Positions 49,747-58,362 of a stretch of 64,000 bases of DNA are shown one piece after another. This DNA comes from Ruficoccus sp. ZRK36. GTDB lineage: Bacteria > Verrucomicrobiota > Verrucomicrobiia > Opitutales > Cerasicoccaceae. The notes beneath the pieces were generated by a model. That model worked only from the letters and a program-made list of their open reading frames with translations. It did no database searches and was not told the origin of the DNA. The stretch covers positions 3,563,436 through 3,627,435 of the forward strand of contig NZ_CP080649.1 of NCBI RefSeq assembly GCF_019603315.1, given 5' to 3'. Within the stretch, counting starts at the first letter, position 1, and each line of letters begins with the position of its first letter. Position numbers and translations under genes: made by a program.

Positions 49747-51351
49747 ATGAAGCCTTTCATTCACCTCCTCCTGCTCGGCTTACTGGCCGCGCTTGCGCCC
49801 TTAACTTCACGCGCCGAGACCTACGTCGCGTTGCCTAACAACAGCTTCGCTGTCCGCTACCCGATCAACCAGGGCAAGATTAAGCTCTACCCTTCGCAAT
49901 CCTTCGAGATCGTCAGCGAGAACAAAGACGCGTACTACATCAAGTACGACTTCGGGGACGCCGTCCACATCATCGAGATCCCCAAGCGCAAGAACGGCCG
50001 TATCATCAGCACACGCGAGGGCAATACCGTCGACATCGCCGGGATGGTCGTCATCAACGCAGACAAGGGCATCATTCTGATCGAAAAAGGCAGCGCCTAC
50101 CCCGTCACCGCCTCGCACGATAACAAGCTCGAGCTCATCGTCCCGGTCGGCAGCGGTCAGCGCCGTGTGCCTTTCCCGGCCAATCTTTTTCGCCTCGTCG
50201 AGGAGCAGCGCTACCGCGAAGCCACCGCCGAGGAGAACAAATCCGCTGTCGCTGCGGCGGACCAGGAGCCCAATCTTCCCACGCTTGATGTGGAAGAACT
50301 GGAAAGACTCGCCGAAGCCGAGAAGGCACGCGCGGCAAAGGTTCACGCCGCGGCCCGTATAGACAGCCACTCCCGCCCTCCTTCGCCCCCGGACGCCGTG
50401 GGGCTGGTTACCAACGCCCAGGGCTCCGGCACGGGCTTCCTCGCCCGCCTCAACGGTGTGGTCTACTTTTTCACCAACAGCCATGTGGTCGGCTCCGGGA
50501 GGGACCTGAAGATCCGCCTGCGCAACGGCACCGAGCTCAAGCCCCTGCTGGTCGAGCTGGCCGCCGACCGCGACCTGGCCCGCATCAGTATCGCCGAGCA
50601 GCCCCCGGCCCTCAACGTGACCGTCCATGCCGACATCGGCGACAAGGTCACCGTGTATGGCAACAGTGCCGGGGCGGGCGTCATTACCGAGATTCGTGGT
50701 AAGATCGTGGGCGATGCCTTTGACCGGATCGAGACCACCGCAAAGTTCGTCCCCGGTAACAGTGGCAGCCCCATCGTCAACAAGAAGGACACCGTCGTCG
50801 CCGTGGCCACCTATGCGATATTCAACCCCTCGGATAAGTTCGACTGGACCATGGCAGGATCCGGCTTTGACAAGGTCCGCCGCTTCGGGGTCAAGCTCGA
50901 CCCGGCCATCACTTGGGTGCCCTTTCACCCGGAGGCGCTCGCCATGATCAACGCGCGCATCATCGCCGCCGAGGCCGCCCTGGAGCAGTCCTCGATGATC
51001 ATGAGCTCCTACTACGACGACCCCTTCGCGCCCATCGTCATCCCCGGCATCGACAACCCACGACTGGCCCAGTGGATCACCGCTCACAATGCCGTGGTCA
51101 AAGAGTATGCATCCCTCGAAGGGAAACGCTACACCATGAGCGAGCGTAACAAGGTCATAAACATCATCCGTAATCGCGGCCGCGCCAAGGGCCGTTCGCT
51201 GACCGACTTTTTCCGGGAGCAGGCCGACGAAATGAAAAACCTGCCTCTCATCCCCCGCACCGGCCACCACGCCGACCGCATTGAAAAGCTGGAGCAGGGC
51301 TTCACGCAGCTGGCCACCGTTAACGAGTCCCTCAATCAGGGCCTCTGGTAG
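49747..51351 (+). CDS. Secreted trypsin-like serine protease
   Basis: The 534 residues have a signal peptide (1 to about 23, ending SRAE). The N-terminal part (about 25-150) is beta-rich, with LPNNSFAVRYPINQGKIKLY. A charged helix follows at about 155-205. The protease domain runs from about 215 to 380 with the triad His246 (FTNSHVVG), Asp276 (DRDLARI) and Ser339 (GNSGSPI). No PDZ domain is visible, so this is not a classic DegP. The last 130 residues are helical. Location is the periplasm or outside the cell. Substrate is unknown. Confidence 0.87.
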   Translation: MKPFIHLLLLGLLAALAPLTSRAETYVALPNNSFAVRYPINQGKIKLYPSQSFEIVSENKDAYYIKYDFGDAVHIIEIPKRKNGRIISTREGNTVDIAGMVVINADKGIILIEKGSAYPVTASHDNKLELIVPVGSGQRRVPFPANLFRLVEEQRYREATAEENKSAVAAADQEPNLPTLDVEELERLAEAEKARAAKVHAAARIDSHSRPPSPPDAVGLVTNAQGSGTGFLARLNGVVYFFTNSHVVGSGRDLKIRLRNGTELKPLLVELAADRDLARISIAEQPPALNVTVHADIGDKVTVYGNSAGAGVITEIRGKIVGDAFDRIETTAKFVPGNSGSPIVNKKDTVVAVATYAIFNPSDKFDWTMAGSGFDKVRRFGVKLDPAITWVPFHPEALAMINARIIAAEAALEQSSMIMSSYYDDPFAPIVIPGIDNPRLAQWITAHNAVVKEYASLEGKRYTMSERNKVINIIRNRGRAKGRSLTDFFREQADEMKNLPLIPRTGHHADRIEKLEQGFTQLATVNESLNQGLW

Positions 51352-51356
51352 GCAGG

Positions 51357-51410
51357 GCCGGGTTGCACCCGCTGGCATTGACGGGGTCTACCCCATCGCT
51401 CGCAGTCGAT
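51357..51410. repeat. Degraded intergenic repeat after the protease gene
   Basis: GCCGGGTTGCACCCGCTGGC is followed by ATTGACGGGGTCTACCCCAT and CGCTCGCAGTCG, a weak copy of the GATGGGGC-GCCCCATC family. GCCGGGTTGCATCCGGTGGC at 26701 carries the same left part right after the DUF255 gene stop. It lies in a 416-bp gap with no visible gene, which also contains the two elements below. Confidence 0.5.
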
Positions 51411-51580
51411 CGCAATTTGCCTACAGGTTTCGCGCCGTACGTTGTGGGATGTGCGAAGTTCATTTGAGCAGGCGTCACCGCATTTGCTGATGCAGCCGCG
51501 TTGGCGGTGGCATCGGTGACCCGAAGGATCAGAGGTTCAGGACTTCTCCTGGTGGCGAGTCAGTTTTGATGCTTTGCTCA

Positions 51581-51619
51581 GCGTTTGTTGTAGGCAGAGT
51601 ATCTGCCTACAACAAACGC
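51581..51619. repeat. Perfect 18-bp inverted repeat with 3-nt loop
   Basis: GCGTTTGTTGTAGGCAGA (51581-51598), then GTA, then TCTGCCTACAACAAACGC (51602-51619). There is no T tract on either side, so it is not an obvious terminator. It occurs only once in the window. Confidence 0.85.
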
Positions 51620-51638
51620 ATGACACGATGCGCAGCAT

Positions 51639-51685
51639 CGAAAGTGCAGCCCCCGGCTGCCGCGGGTAGGGGCTGCGTAAGCCCG
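51639..51685. repeat. Intergenic repeat, TGCCGCGGGT / GGGCTGCG-AAGCCC family
   Basis: CGAAAGTGCAG, CCCCCGGCTGCCGCGGGT and AGGGGCTGCGTAAGCCC. It is a copy of 17245-17291 in the same orientation. Confidence 0.7.
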
Positions 51686-51767
51686 TATACGTATTAGCGC
51701 TTGGCGAATGCGCGTTTTTTGTTTTAGAGCTTGGGGTTTCGCACGGAAACACCTTTACACTATCACC

Positions 51768-52871
51768 ATGCTCCAAGCCGGTATTGTCGGACTGCCCAAC
51801 GTGGGCAAAAGCACCCTTTTCAACGCCCTTACGCGCACCCGCAAGGCTGAGGCCGCGAACTATCCGTTCTGCACCATCGAGCCGAATGTCGGCGTCGTGG
51901 AAGTGCCGGACGAGCGCCTCGCCCCGCTGGCCGAGATTGGCGGCACCAAGACGATCATCCCCGCAGCCATCGAGTTCGTGGACATCGCCGGGCTCGTCGC
52001 TGGAGCCAGCAAGGGTGAAGGCCTGGGGAACAAGTTTCTCGCCAACATCCGCGAGGTGGACGCCATCGTGCACGTCGTGCGCTGCTTCGAGGACGACGAC
52101 ATCATCCACAACATGGGCCGCATCGACCCGGTCAGCGACATCGAGGTCATCAACACCGAGCTGGTGCTGGCCGACCTCGAAAGCGTTGAGCGCCAGGTCA
52201 ACACCTGGGCCAAGAAGGCCAAGAGCGGTGACAAGGAAGCCCAGGCCCACACCGCCCTGCTCAACCGCATCATCGCCCACACCGGCGAGGGCAAGCCCGT
52301 CATCACAATGGATTTGACGGACGAAGAGCGCGTACTGCTGAAATTTTATAACCTCCTCTCGGCCAAAAAAGTCCTCTACGCCTGCAACGTGAAGGAAGAC
52401 GAGCTGGCCGACGCCGACAACCTCCCGCTCGTGCAAAAGGTCGCCGCCTGGGCCGCCGAGCACCACGGTGCCGGTTACTGCCCGATCTGCGCCCGCGTCG
52501 AGGAGGAGCTGGGCGAGCTCTCCCCCGAGGACGCCGCCGAATACCTGGAGAGCCTCGGCATCAAGGACAGCGGCTGCAACCGCCTCATCCGCGAGGCCTA
52601 CAGCCTGCTCGGGCTGGCCAGCTACTTCACCACCGGGGAGAAGGAAACCCGCGCCTGGACCTTTTCGCTCGGCCTCAAGGCCCCTCAGTGCGCCGCCGTC
52701 ATCCACACCGATTTCGAGAAAAAGTTCATCAAGGCCGAAGTCGTCTCCTACGACGATCTCATCGCCGCAGGCTCCATCCACGCCGCGCGCGAAGCCGGTA
52801 AGTACCGCCTCGAAGGCAAGGAGTACCTCTTTGAGGATGGCGACGTGGCTCTCTTCAAGATCGGCGGCTAG
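51768..52871 (+). CDS. ychF: Redox-regulated ATPase YchF (OLA1/Obg family)
   Basis: YchF is a P-loop ATPase that interacts with ribosomes and with stress control. The 367 residues match the family (363 in E. coli). G1 is MLQAGIVGLPNVGKSTLFNA, G3 is DIAGLVAGASKGEGLGN, and G4 is NVKE in place of NKxD, which explains the ATP preference. YCPICARVEEELGELSPEDA and the TGS domain RAWTFSLGLKAPQCAAVIHTD complete it. The start at 51768 is chosen to match the family; the 20 residues upstream in frame have no similarity. Confidence 0.97.
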   Translation: MLQAGIVGLPNVGKSTLFNALTRTRKAEAANYPFCTIEPNVGVVEVPDERLAPLAEIGGTKTIIPAAIEFVDIAGLVAGASKGEGLGNKFLANIREVDAIVHVVRCFEDDDIIHNMGRIDPVSDIEVINTELVLADLESVERQVNTWAKKAKSGDKEAQAHTALLNRIIAHTGEGKPVITMDLTDEERVLLKFYNLLSAKKVLYACNVKEDELADADNLPLVQKVAAWAAEHHGAGYCPICARVEEELGELSPEDAAEYLESLGIKDSGCNRLIREAYSLLGLASYFTTGEKETRAWTFSLGLKAPQCAAVIHTDFEKKFIKAEVVSYDDLIAAGSIHAAREAGKYRLEGKEYLFEDGDVALFKIGG

Positions 52872-52936
52872 CCGACTCCTGCGTACGTACTGCGTCTAGC
52901 ACCCGACGCCCGTATCTATAAAAGAGACAGTCGGGG

Positions 52937-53680
52937 CTATTTCTCGGGCTTCTGGGCGACCCAAAAGCGGCACTCATCGGCAAACTCGCGCACCAAAGGC
53001 GGCTCGTTGGCGAGCTGGTGGCGCAGCACATCGGCCTCGATCCGGAAGCCGGCGGACTTCAGGTCTTCGCGGATCTCGTTGCAGGTGGGCGTATGGATGA
53101 ACATCATTCCACCCTCCGGCGGCTCGTAATAGAGGTCGCCAAACATTTCCAGGTCGGGGTGCTGGTTGCCGTCCTTCCAGAGCTTCTTCTGCTCTTTCCA
53201 GAAAGACTTGCGCCAGTGCGCATCCCGGTCGTGCGTGGTAAAGACAAACCATGAGCCCGGCACGAGCACGCGGTTGATCTCGCGCATGGCCCGGCGGCGA
53301 TTCTCCCGGCCGGGGATCTGCATCAGGCCGTTGAAGCCGAAGATCGCCCCCTCGTAGGTCTCGTCGTCGTACTTGAGCGCAGTGGCATCCCCCTGGTGAA
53401 AGAATATGCCGTACTCGAACATCTCGTTGATGCGGCGGGCCTCGGTCACCATCTCGCGGGAATAATCGAGCGCAGTGATGTAGCGGTAGCCGATCTCCCA
53501 CAGGCCTACCGCGATGCGGCCCGCGCCGCAGCCCAGCTCCAGCAGCGAATCGTCCCAGTTGAACAGGCGGGTAAAAATCTTCTCTTCGGAGTGCCAAAGT
53601 CCGACGCGGTTAGCGGCGGCGGCGTAATGCTCCACCACCTTGGGCTGTCGGAAAAACTTCTTGGCCGTTTCAGGTTCCAT
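52937..53680 (-). CDS. Class I SAM-dependent methyltransferase
   Basis: The 247 residues contain a SAM-binding core: motif I SLLELGCGAGRIAVGLWEIG, then YITALDYSREMVTEARRI. FFHQGDATALKYDDETYEGA is the acidic loop and strand 4, and MREINRVLVPGSWFVFTTHD the post-motif. It resembles the Methyltransf_11/25 group. YEPPEGGMMFIHTPTC near the C-terminus may shape the acceptor pocket. Substrate is unknown. The SHD1 gene lies 33 bp upstream on the same strand, so an operon is possible. Confidence 0.82.
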   Translation of the reverse strand: MEPETAKKFFRQPKVVEHYAAAANRVGLWHSEEKIFTRLFNWDDSLLELGCGAGRIAVGLWEIGYRYITALDYSREMVTEARRINEMFEYGIFFHQGDATALKYDDETYEGAIFGFNGLMQIPGRENRRRAMREINRVLVPGSWFVFTTHDRDAHWRKSFWKEQKKLWKDGNQHPDLEMFGDLYYEPPEGGMMFIHTPTCNEIREDLKSAGFRIEADVLRHQLANEPPLVREFADECRFWVAQKPEK

Positions 53681-53713
53681 GCAAGCAAAGCTGTGTACCG
53701 AGCACGCGCCCGG

Positions 53714-54649
53714 TCAAGCTCCTTCCTGCTTGGCGGTAGAATCCTTGGACTCGGATGCCTTTTTATCGTTGTCGGTCGGCTCAGCTTTTTTGTCGGCTGG
53801 CTTCTGCTCTGCGGATTTCTTGGTATCCTCAGACTTTTTGCTGTCTTCAGATTTTTTCGTGTCGTCGGCCTTGGCAGGCTTGGGCTTATCCTCCTGCTTT
53901 TTGTCCTCAGCCTTGGGGGCCGGTTCCCTCGGAGGGCTCTTCTTCGGCTCGGGCTTCTTGGCCGGTTCGGGCTTGGGCGCAGGCGGTTTGGGCTTATCAG
54001 GCAGCTTCGTGTCCTTCTGTAGTTTGCGCCACTCCTCCAGATAGGGCTTGAGCTGCTTCTGGAGCCATTCTTCGTTCAGGGTCGACTGCAGAGCGATCAG
54101 AGTCGTACCACCGGAGCGCTGCTGCTGGCGCTTGATGTCGCGACTGATGGATTTGTCGATGTTGTCGAGCTGGCTGTCGAAGGTCTTCAGGGTCACAAAC
54201 CGGAAATTGCGCTTATAGCGATCGTAGAAACCGTCTCCGGTGACCTCCAGGTTCTTGTCCGGCGGAACGCCTTTCTTTGGGGCCGAAAAGCTGAAAGAGT
54301 TACTCTCGCGGCGGTAAACGTCCTTACGCAAGGGAGCCGGGAACTTTTCCATCAACGGTGTAATGCCCTTTTCACGCTTGGTAAGGGCCTCCCAGCGCTT
54401 TTTCAGGTACTCCTGGTCCTGCTTATCCAGTTCGCCCAGCTTGAGCGTCACGCGGCTCATATTGCTCTTGAGCAGAAACTCGGCAGACTCCTTATCCTGG
54501 TCGATCAGCTCAGCAGCGATCTGCTGGCCGTCCTTGTTCGTCCAGACTTCCCAGTTATGCTCGTCAGCGACCGCTACCCACGGCAGCAGCAACATGACAC
54601 CGATAACCTTGACAGAAACTGCCAGGTTTCTACTAAATACCCCATCCAT
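53714..54649 (-). CDS. Secreted SHD1-domain protein with Lys/Glu/Pro-rich tail
   Basis: The 311 residues have a signal peptide (1 to about 27, VKVIGVMLLLPWVAVA). An SHD1 domain follows: NWEVWTNKDGQQIAAELID, QDKESAEFLLKSNMSRVTLK and LGELDKQDQEYLKKRWEALT, a type frequent in Planctomycetes and Verrucomicrobia secreted proteins. A middle helical part runs to about 220. The last 90 residues repeat KKSEDSKKSEDTKKSAEQKP-like units and are probably disordered. Function is unknown; a periplasmic or envelope role is likely. Confidence 0.8.
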   Translation of the reverse strand: MDGVFSRNLAVSVKVIGVMLLLPWVAVADEHNWEVWTNKDGQQIAAELIDQDKESAEFLLKSNMSRVTLKLGELDKQDQEYLKKRWEALTKREKGITPLMEKFPAPLRKDVYRRESNSFSFSAPKKGVPPDKNLEVTGDGFYDRYKRNFRFVTLKTFDSQLDNIDKSISRDIKRQQQRSGGTTLIALQSTLNEEWLQKQLKPYLEEWRKLQKDTKLPDKPKPPAPKPEPAKKPEPKKSPPREPAPKAEDKKQEDKPKPAKADDTKKSEDSKKSEDTKKSAEQKPADKKAEPTDNDKKASESKDSTAKQEGA

Positions 54650-54757
54650 AAAACCCGATCAGCGTAGATAAGATTAGGTAAAAAAAGCAAGCTTGTACAC
54701 TTTTTCAAAAAAGGGCTTGAGTTTAGCTCAAAACACGCTTTCCTCCTCCCTTTTCCC

Positions 54758-55072
54758 ATGAAAGCGATTATCAAAACCCAGGGGCGTCAATTTACCGTAT
54801 CCGAAGGAGATATCCTGATCGTAAACCGTTACCCTGAAACCAATTCGGGCGACACCGTTACGATCGACACCGTTCTGTCTCTGGGCGAAGGCCAAGACGC
54901 CAGCATCGGTACCCCGACTGTAGAGGGCGCCAGCGTCACCGCCAAGGTACTCGAAAACAAGCGCGGCGAAAAGGTCCGTATCTTTAAGAAGAAGCGTCGC
55001 CACGGCTACGAACGTCGCCGCGGGCATCGTCAGGAGCTTTCCGTCATCAAGATTGAATCCATCAAGGGCTAA
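54758..55072 (+). CDS. rplU: 50S ribosomal protein L21
   Basis: The 104 residues begin [20 protein letters not shown] and contain [20 protein letters not shown], then [20 protein letters not shown], the L21 signature. It is followed after 14 bp by rpmA, the usual pair. Length is standard. Confidence 0.97.
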   Translation: MKAIIKTQGRQFTVSEGDILIVNRYPETNSGDTVTIDTVLSLGEGQDASIGTPTVEGASVTAKVLENKRGEKVRIFKKKRRHGYERRRGHRQELSVIKIESIKG

Positions 55073-55086
55073 GGAGATTATTTGTC

Positions 55087-55347
55087 ATGGCACACAAAAA
55101 AGGCCAGGGAACTTCCAAGAACGGGCGCGACAGCAAGCCCAAGATGCTTGGAGTCAAGAAGTACAGCGGCGAGCGCGTAATCGCAGGTAACATCCTGATG
55201 CGCCAGCGCGGTACCAAAATGCATCCGGGTAAGAATGTCGGCCTCGGCCGCGACTTCACGCTCTTCGCCCTCAAGGACGGCGTTGTTGCCTGGGACCGCG
55301 CCCACCGCAAGGTCAACATCGTCGAGGAAGTTGCCGCCAGCAACTAA
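55087..55347 (+). CDS. rpmA: 50S ribosomal protein L27
   Basis: The 86 residues start [20 protein letters not shown] and continue [40 protein letters not shown]. This is the full L27 signature. The N-terminus, which reaches the peptidyl-transferase centre, has no cleavable Firmicutes-type extension. A terminator follows at 55372. Confidence 0.97.
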   Translation: MAHKKGQGTSKNGRDSKPKMLGVKKYSGERVIAGNILMRQRGTKMHPGKNVGLGRDFTLFALKDGVVAWDRAHRKVNIVEEVAASN

Positions 55348-55371
55348 GTTCCCTTTTATAAAGGATTTGTC

Positions 55372-55397
55372 AAAGCCCGGGTCTCCCGGGCTTTTTT
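55372..55397 (+). terminator. Intrinsic terminator after rplU-rpmA
   Basis: AAAGCCCGGG (55372-55381) and CCCGGGCTTT (55385-55394) form a perfect stem with loop TCT and a T tract. It is 25 bp after the rpmA stop. Confidence 0.9.
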
Positions 55398-55445
55398 GTT
55401 TTGCGGGGGTCGTACCCTCCCCTAGAATCCACGCTATCACGCAGC

Positions 55446-55835
55446 ATGGAAATCTCCCGCGAAGACCTGCTCAAGCATAAGGCCGCACTCCAGCAACAGC
55501 TGGAGTGGATCGACCAGCAGTTGGCCAAAGAAGGCTCGACGCAATCGCCGCCCACTGGCACGCCGACTCCCCAGCCGACAGAGGACCCCGGACGCGAGTT
55601 TGCCGAGGCTAATCGACGCTTTCAGGCCGCCTCGGCCGCAGCCCCAACCCCGGCCCCAGTGCCGCCGGAGCCAGCCGCCACTGTCCAGCCCGCACACGTA
55701 CCGGATCTGAGCAGTAAAGCGCCCATGGATGGCCTCAGCGGCACTCAGAAGCTCGGTTGCGCGGCTGTAGCCATCGGGATATGCCTCGGCATCCTCTTCG
55801 CGCTCTTCGCCCTGCCCTACTTACTGTACGACTAG
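55446..55835 (+). CDS. Tail-anchored small protein, unknown
   Basis: The 129 residues begin with a helix, MEISREDLLKHKAALQQQLE, WIDQQLAKEG, possibly a short coiled coil. A Pro/Ala/Thr-rich linker (about 32-90) follows, then one C-terminal membrane helix, LGCAAVAIGICLGILFALFA LPYLLYD. It looks like a cytoplasmic protein fixed to the membrane by its tail. I do not recognise a family. The ATG at 55446 is preferred over an in-frame start at 55401 that lies next to the terminator. Confidence 0.65.
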   Translation: MEISREDLLKHKAALQQQLEWIDQQLAKEGSTQSPPTGTPTPQPTEDPGREFAEANRRFQAASAAAPTPAPVPPEPAATVQPAHVPDLSSKAPMDGLSGTQKLGCAAVAIGICLGILFALFALPYLLYD

Positions 55836-55933
55836 GCAAAGTACAGCCTAATGACTGAGCCGCTCGCCACCATTTCTGAAGAGAGCTTACCGACGATCCG
55901 CTGGATCATTAGCCCCGAGTTTTATCCTGACAC

Positions 55934-55969
55934 AAAAAAACCCGCCCGGCGTGGTGCCAGACGGGTTTT
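55934..55969 (-). terminator. Intrinsic terminator of the decarboxylase operon
   Basis: AAAACCCG (55937-55944) pairs with CGGGTTTT (55962-55969). On the minus strand it ends in seven Ts. It lies 24 bp past the oadB-like stop. Confidence 0.85.
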
Positions 55970-55992
55970 GAAAAACTTACCGTAGTCGGTAC

Positions 55993-57507
55993 TTAGTGCT
56001 GAGCCAGCACGCTGATGAAGTACCCGGCCACGAGGGCAGTCCCGATAACACCGGCCACATTCGGGCCCATGGCGTGCATGAGCAGGAAGTTGTTCGGGTC
56101 ATTCTTGACACCCTCCACCTGCGAGACACGGGCGGCCATCGGCACAGCGGAGACACCGGCAGAGCCGATCAGCGGGTTGATCTTGTTCTTGGAGACCAGG
56201 TTCATGAACTTGGCCATCAACAGACCAGCAGCCGTGGACACCCCGAAGGCGATCACACCGAGAGCGAGAATCTTCAGCGTTTCGGCGCGCAGGAAGCGCT
56301 CACCGGTCATGGTGATACCAACACTGGTACCGAGGAAGATCGTCACGACATTGATCAGCTCATTCTGGGCAGCCTTGGACAGACGCTCGGTCACGCCACA
56401 CTCACGCAGGAAGTTACCCAGCAGGAGCATACCGATCAGCGGCGCTGCCGGCGGAACCAGCAGGATACAGAAGATCGTCACGACCAGGGCGAAGATCAGC
56501 TTCTCGAGCTTCGAGACCTTGCGCAGGGACTTCATGCGGATCTTGCGCTCGGCCTTAGTCGTCAGGGCATTCATGATCGGCGGCTGAATCAGCGGCACCA
56601 GAGCCATGTAGCTGTAGGCGGCCACAGCGATCGGAGCCAGCAGGTCCGGAGCCAGGGCGTTAGCCAGGAAGATCGATGTCGGGCCGTCAGCCCCACCAAT
56701 GATCCCGATAGCCCCCGCAGCCTGTGCGCTGAATCCGAGCATGATCGCACCAATGAAGGTCGCGAAAACGCCGAACTGAGCAGCAGCCCCGAGCAGCAGT
56801 GTGCGCGGATTAGCGATCAGCGGACCAAAGTCGGTCAGAGCACCCACACCGAGGAAGATCAGCGGCGGGAACAGCTCCAGCAGGATACCCAGCGAGATGT
56901 AGTGGTAAAGACCACCCGTGTGCTCGCTGTAGACCTCCATCAGGGGTTCACCCTTTGAGACAACCTGACCGGCGCCGACAAAGATCCGGCTAACATCACC
57001 GGAGGCTTCGGCCCAGACCAGATAGTCTTCGGGGCTGACCTGGATCGTCGTATCGTTAAACGGCACGCTGATGCGCTTTTGCAGCAGCTCCTCGTCGCCC
57101 TTGTTGGGGCGAATGATGGCTACCAGCGTACGCTCTTCGATGTTCTCGATCGCGTTCTCTTCTTCAAAGAGATTCACCAGGCTGCCTTCATCCCCGAACT
57201 TCGTCAGGTGCCCGACGCGCTCAATGGGCACGGCTGGCATGATGACGTTTCGCTGGAGTTCAGCATTGATGGCGACCACCGTACCACTGACCGGCGAGAT
57301 CAGCTTGCCGGCGGGCTTGTTGACCATGCCTTCGGTCGGCAGGTTGGCCAGCAGAGCGCCGAAGGCGATCGGGACCAGCAGGAGCGGTTCAAAGTTGTGA
57401 CGTACTGCCAGATACAACAGCACAGCCACCACTCCCCACATGACCAGCATGCGCCAGTCCAGGTGGAAGAAGCCTGTGTTTTGTAATAGATTGATTATTT
57501 CGCTCAT
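55993..57507 (-). CDS. Na+-translocating decarboxylase beta subunit (OadB/MmdB) with inserted domain
   Basis: This multi-pass membrane subunit couples decarboxylation of carboxybiotin to Na+ export. The N-terminal part FEPLLLVPIAFGALLANLP and the core GVGALTDFGPLIANPRTLLL, GIIGGADGPTSIFLANALAP and AAYSYMALVPLIQPPIMNAL match OadB. The C-terminus has NKINPLIGSAGVSAVPMAAR and NFLLMHAMGPNVAGVIGTAL. At 504 residues it is longer than the usual about 375-435. Residues about 62-197 form an enlarged soluble segment with SPVSGTVVAIN and VGAGQVVSKGEPLMEVY, similar to biotinyl/lipoyl-type barrel strands. It is the last gene of the minus-strand operon. Confidence 0.92.
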   Translation of the reverse strand: MSEIINLLQNTGFFHLDWRMLVMWGVVAVLLYLAVRHNFEPLLLVPIAFGALLANLPTEGMVNKPAGKLISPVSGTVVAINAELQRNVIMPAVPIERVGHLTKFGDEGSLVNLFEEENAIENIEERTLVAIIRPNKGDEELLQKRISVPFNDTTIQVSPEDYLVWAEASGDVSRIFVGAGQVVSKGEPLMEVYSEHTGGLYHYISLGILLELFPPLIFLGVGALTDFGPLIANPRTLLLGAAAQFGVFATFIGAIMLGFSAQAAGAIGIIGGADGPTSIFLANALAPDLLAPIAVAAYSYMALVPLIQPPIMNALTTKAERKIRMKSLRKVSKLEKLIFALVVTIFCILLVPPAAPLIGMLLLGNFLRECGVTERLSKAAQNELINVVTIFLGTSVGITMTGERFLRAETLKILALGVIAFGVSTAAGLLMAKFMNLVSKNKINPLIGSAGVSAVPMAARVSQVEGVKNDPNNFLLMHAMGPNVAGVIGTALVAGYFISVLAQH

Positions 57508-57546
57508 GAGCGCAGTTGCTCCCTAGAGTTGGTGAAGCTGCTGCGC

Positions 57547-57936
57547 TTAGCTCAGCGCCAGCAGCGGTTGACCTTCTTCGACAGAGTTACCGGCGCTCAC
57601 GTGAATAGCCGAAACGGTACCGGCGGCCGGAGCGTTGACAAAGGTGTTCATCTTCATGGCTTCGAGCGTGATCAGCTTGTCGCCTTCCTTGACAGCCTGG
57701 CCGGGCTTGACGTCGACCGAGACAACCACTGCGGACAGCGGGCTGACCACATCGCCAGCGGCAGCAGCGGCGGGAGCCGCAGCAGGGGCAGCAGCCGGAG
57801 CGGGCGCGGCGGCTGCGGCAGCAGCGACCGGGCGGGCAACAGGGGCAACAGCCACCGGAGCGGCGTCGTCCTGGCCGATCACTTCGACCTCAACCTCGTA
57901 GGTTTTATTTTCAACCGTAATGCGTAGCTTCTTCAT
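57547..57936 (-). CDS. Biotin carboxyl carrier subunit
   Basis: The 129 residues begin MKKLRITVENKTYEVEVEVI. An Ala/Pro linker follows (about 28-60), then the biotinyl domain with PGQAVKEGDKLITLEAMKMN. The biotinylated Lys95 lies in EAMKM, and APAAGTVSAIHVSAGNSVEE closes the fold. It carries CO2 from the carboxyltransferase to the membrane subunit 39 bp downstream. It is typical of the MmdC/GcdC gamma or biotin subunits. Confidence 0.95.
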   Translation of the reverse strand: MKKLRITVENKTYEVEVEVIGQDDAAPVAVAPVARPVAAAAAAAPAPAAAPAAAPAAAAAGDVVSPLSAVVVSVDVKPGQAVKEGDKLITLEAMKMNTFVNAPAAGTVSAIHVSAGNSVEEGQPLLALS

Positions 57937-57980
57937 GGGCGTAAAGTCTTTCTAGTCTGAAATTTATAAAAAAGAATCTG

Positions 57981-58355
57981 TTAACGAACTTTGTGTGAAC
58001 GGAAAATCTCGCGGCGACCTTCGGCGGCCCAGTAGCGGTCCGAAGCCGAGCGGATTGACAGGATGCGGTGCGGGCGCTCCAGCGTGGTGTGGACCGCAGC
58101 GGCGATCACAGCGACCACCTCGGGGCTGACACCTCCGGCCGGTGCAGCCGCAGAGGCGGCAGCCGGAGCCGGGGCCGCAGCAGCGGCAGGCTTGGGGGCC
58201 TCTTTCTTCATACGGAAGAAGAGACCGACAATCTGGGTCACGCCGGCCAGGATGGCCAGCACCACAATCACGAATACGAAGCCAAGCAGGATGTGAAGCG
58301 AGTCCTCAAACTCACCCAGCAGCGAGGCCAGTGAACAAGTTGCTGCAAACGTCAT
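57981..58355 (-). CDS. OadG-like small membrane subunit
   Basis: The 124 residues have an N-terminal membrane helix, HILLGFVFVIVVLAILAGVTQIVGLFF in two parts, then an Ala/Pro linker and a C-terminal part. That part reads GVSPEVVAVIAAAVHTTLER, PHRILSIRS, YWAAEGRREIFRSHKVR. The GVSPEVVAVIAAAV and W..EGR..IF patterns are those of OadG/MmdD subunits that hold the pump together. The inner ATG at 58355 is chosen, because the longer frame would start inside mmdA. It lies 7 bp after the carboxyltransferase stop. Confidence 0.9.
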   Translation of the reverse strand: MTFAATCSLASLLGEFEDSLHILLGFVFVIVVLAILAGVTQIVGLFFRMKKEAPKPAAAAAPAPAAASAAAPAGGVSPEVVAVIAAAVHTTLERPHRILSIRSASDRYWAAEGRREIFRSHKVR

Positions 58356-58362
58356 GATAAGA

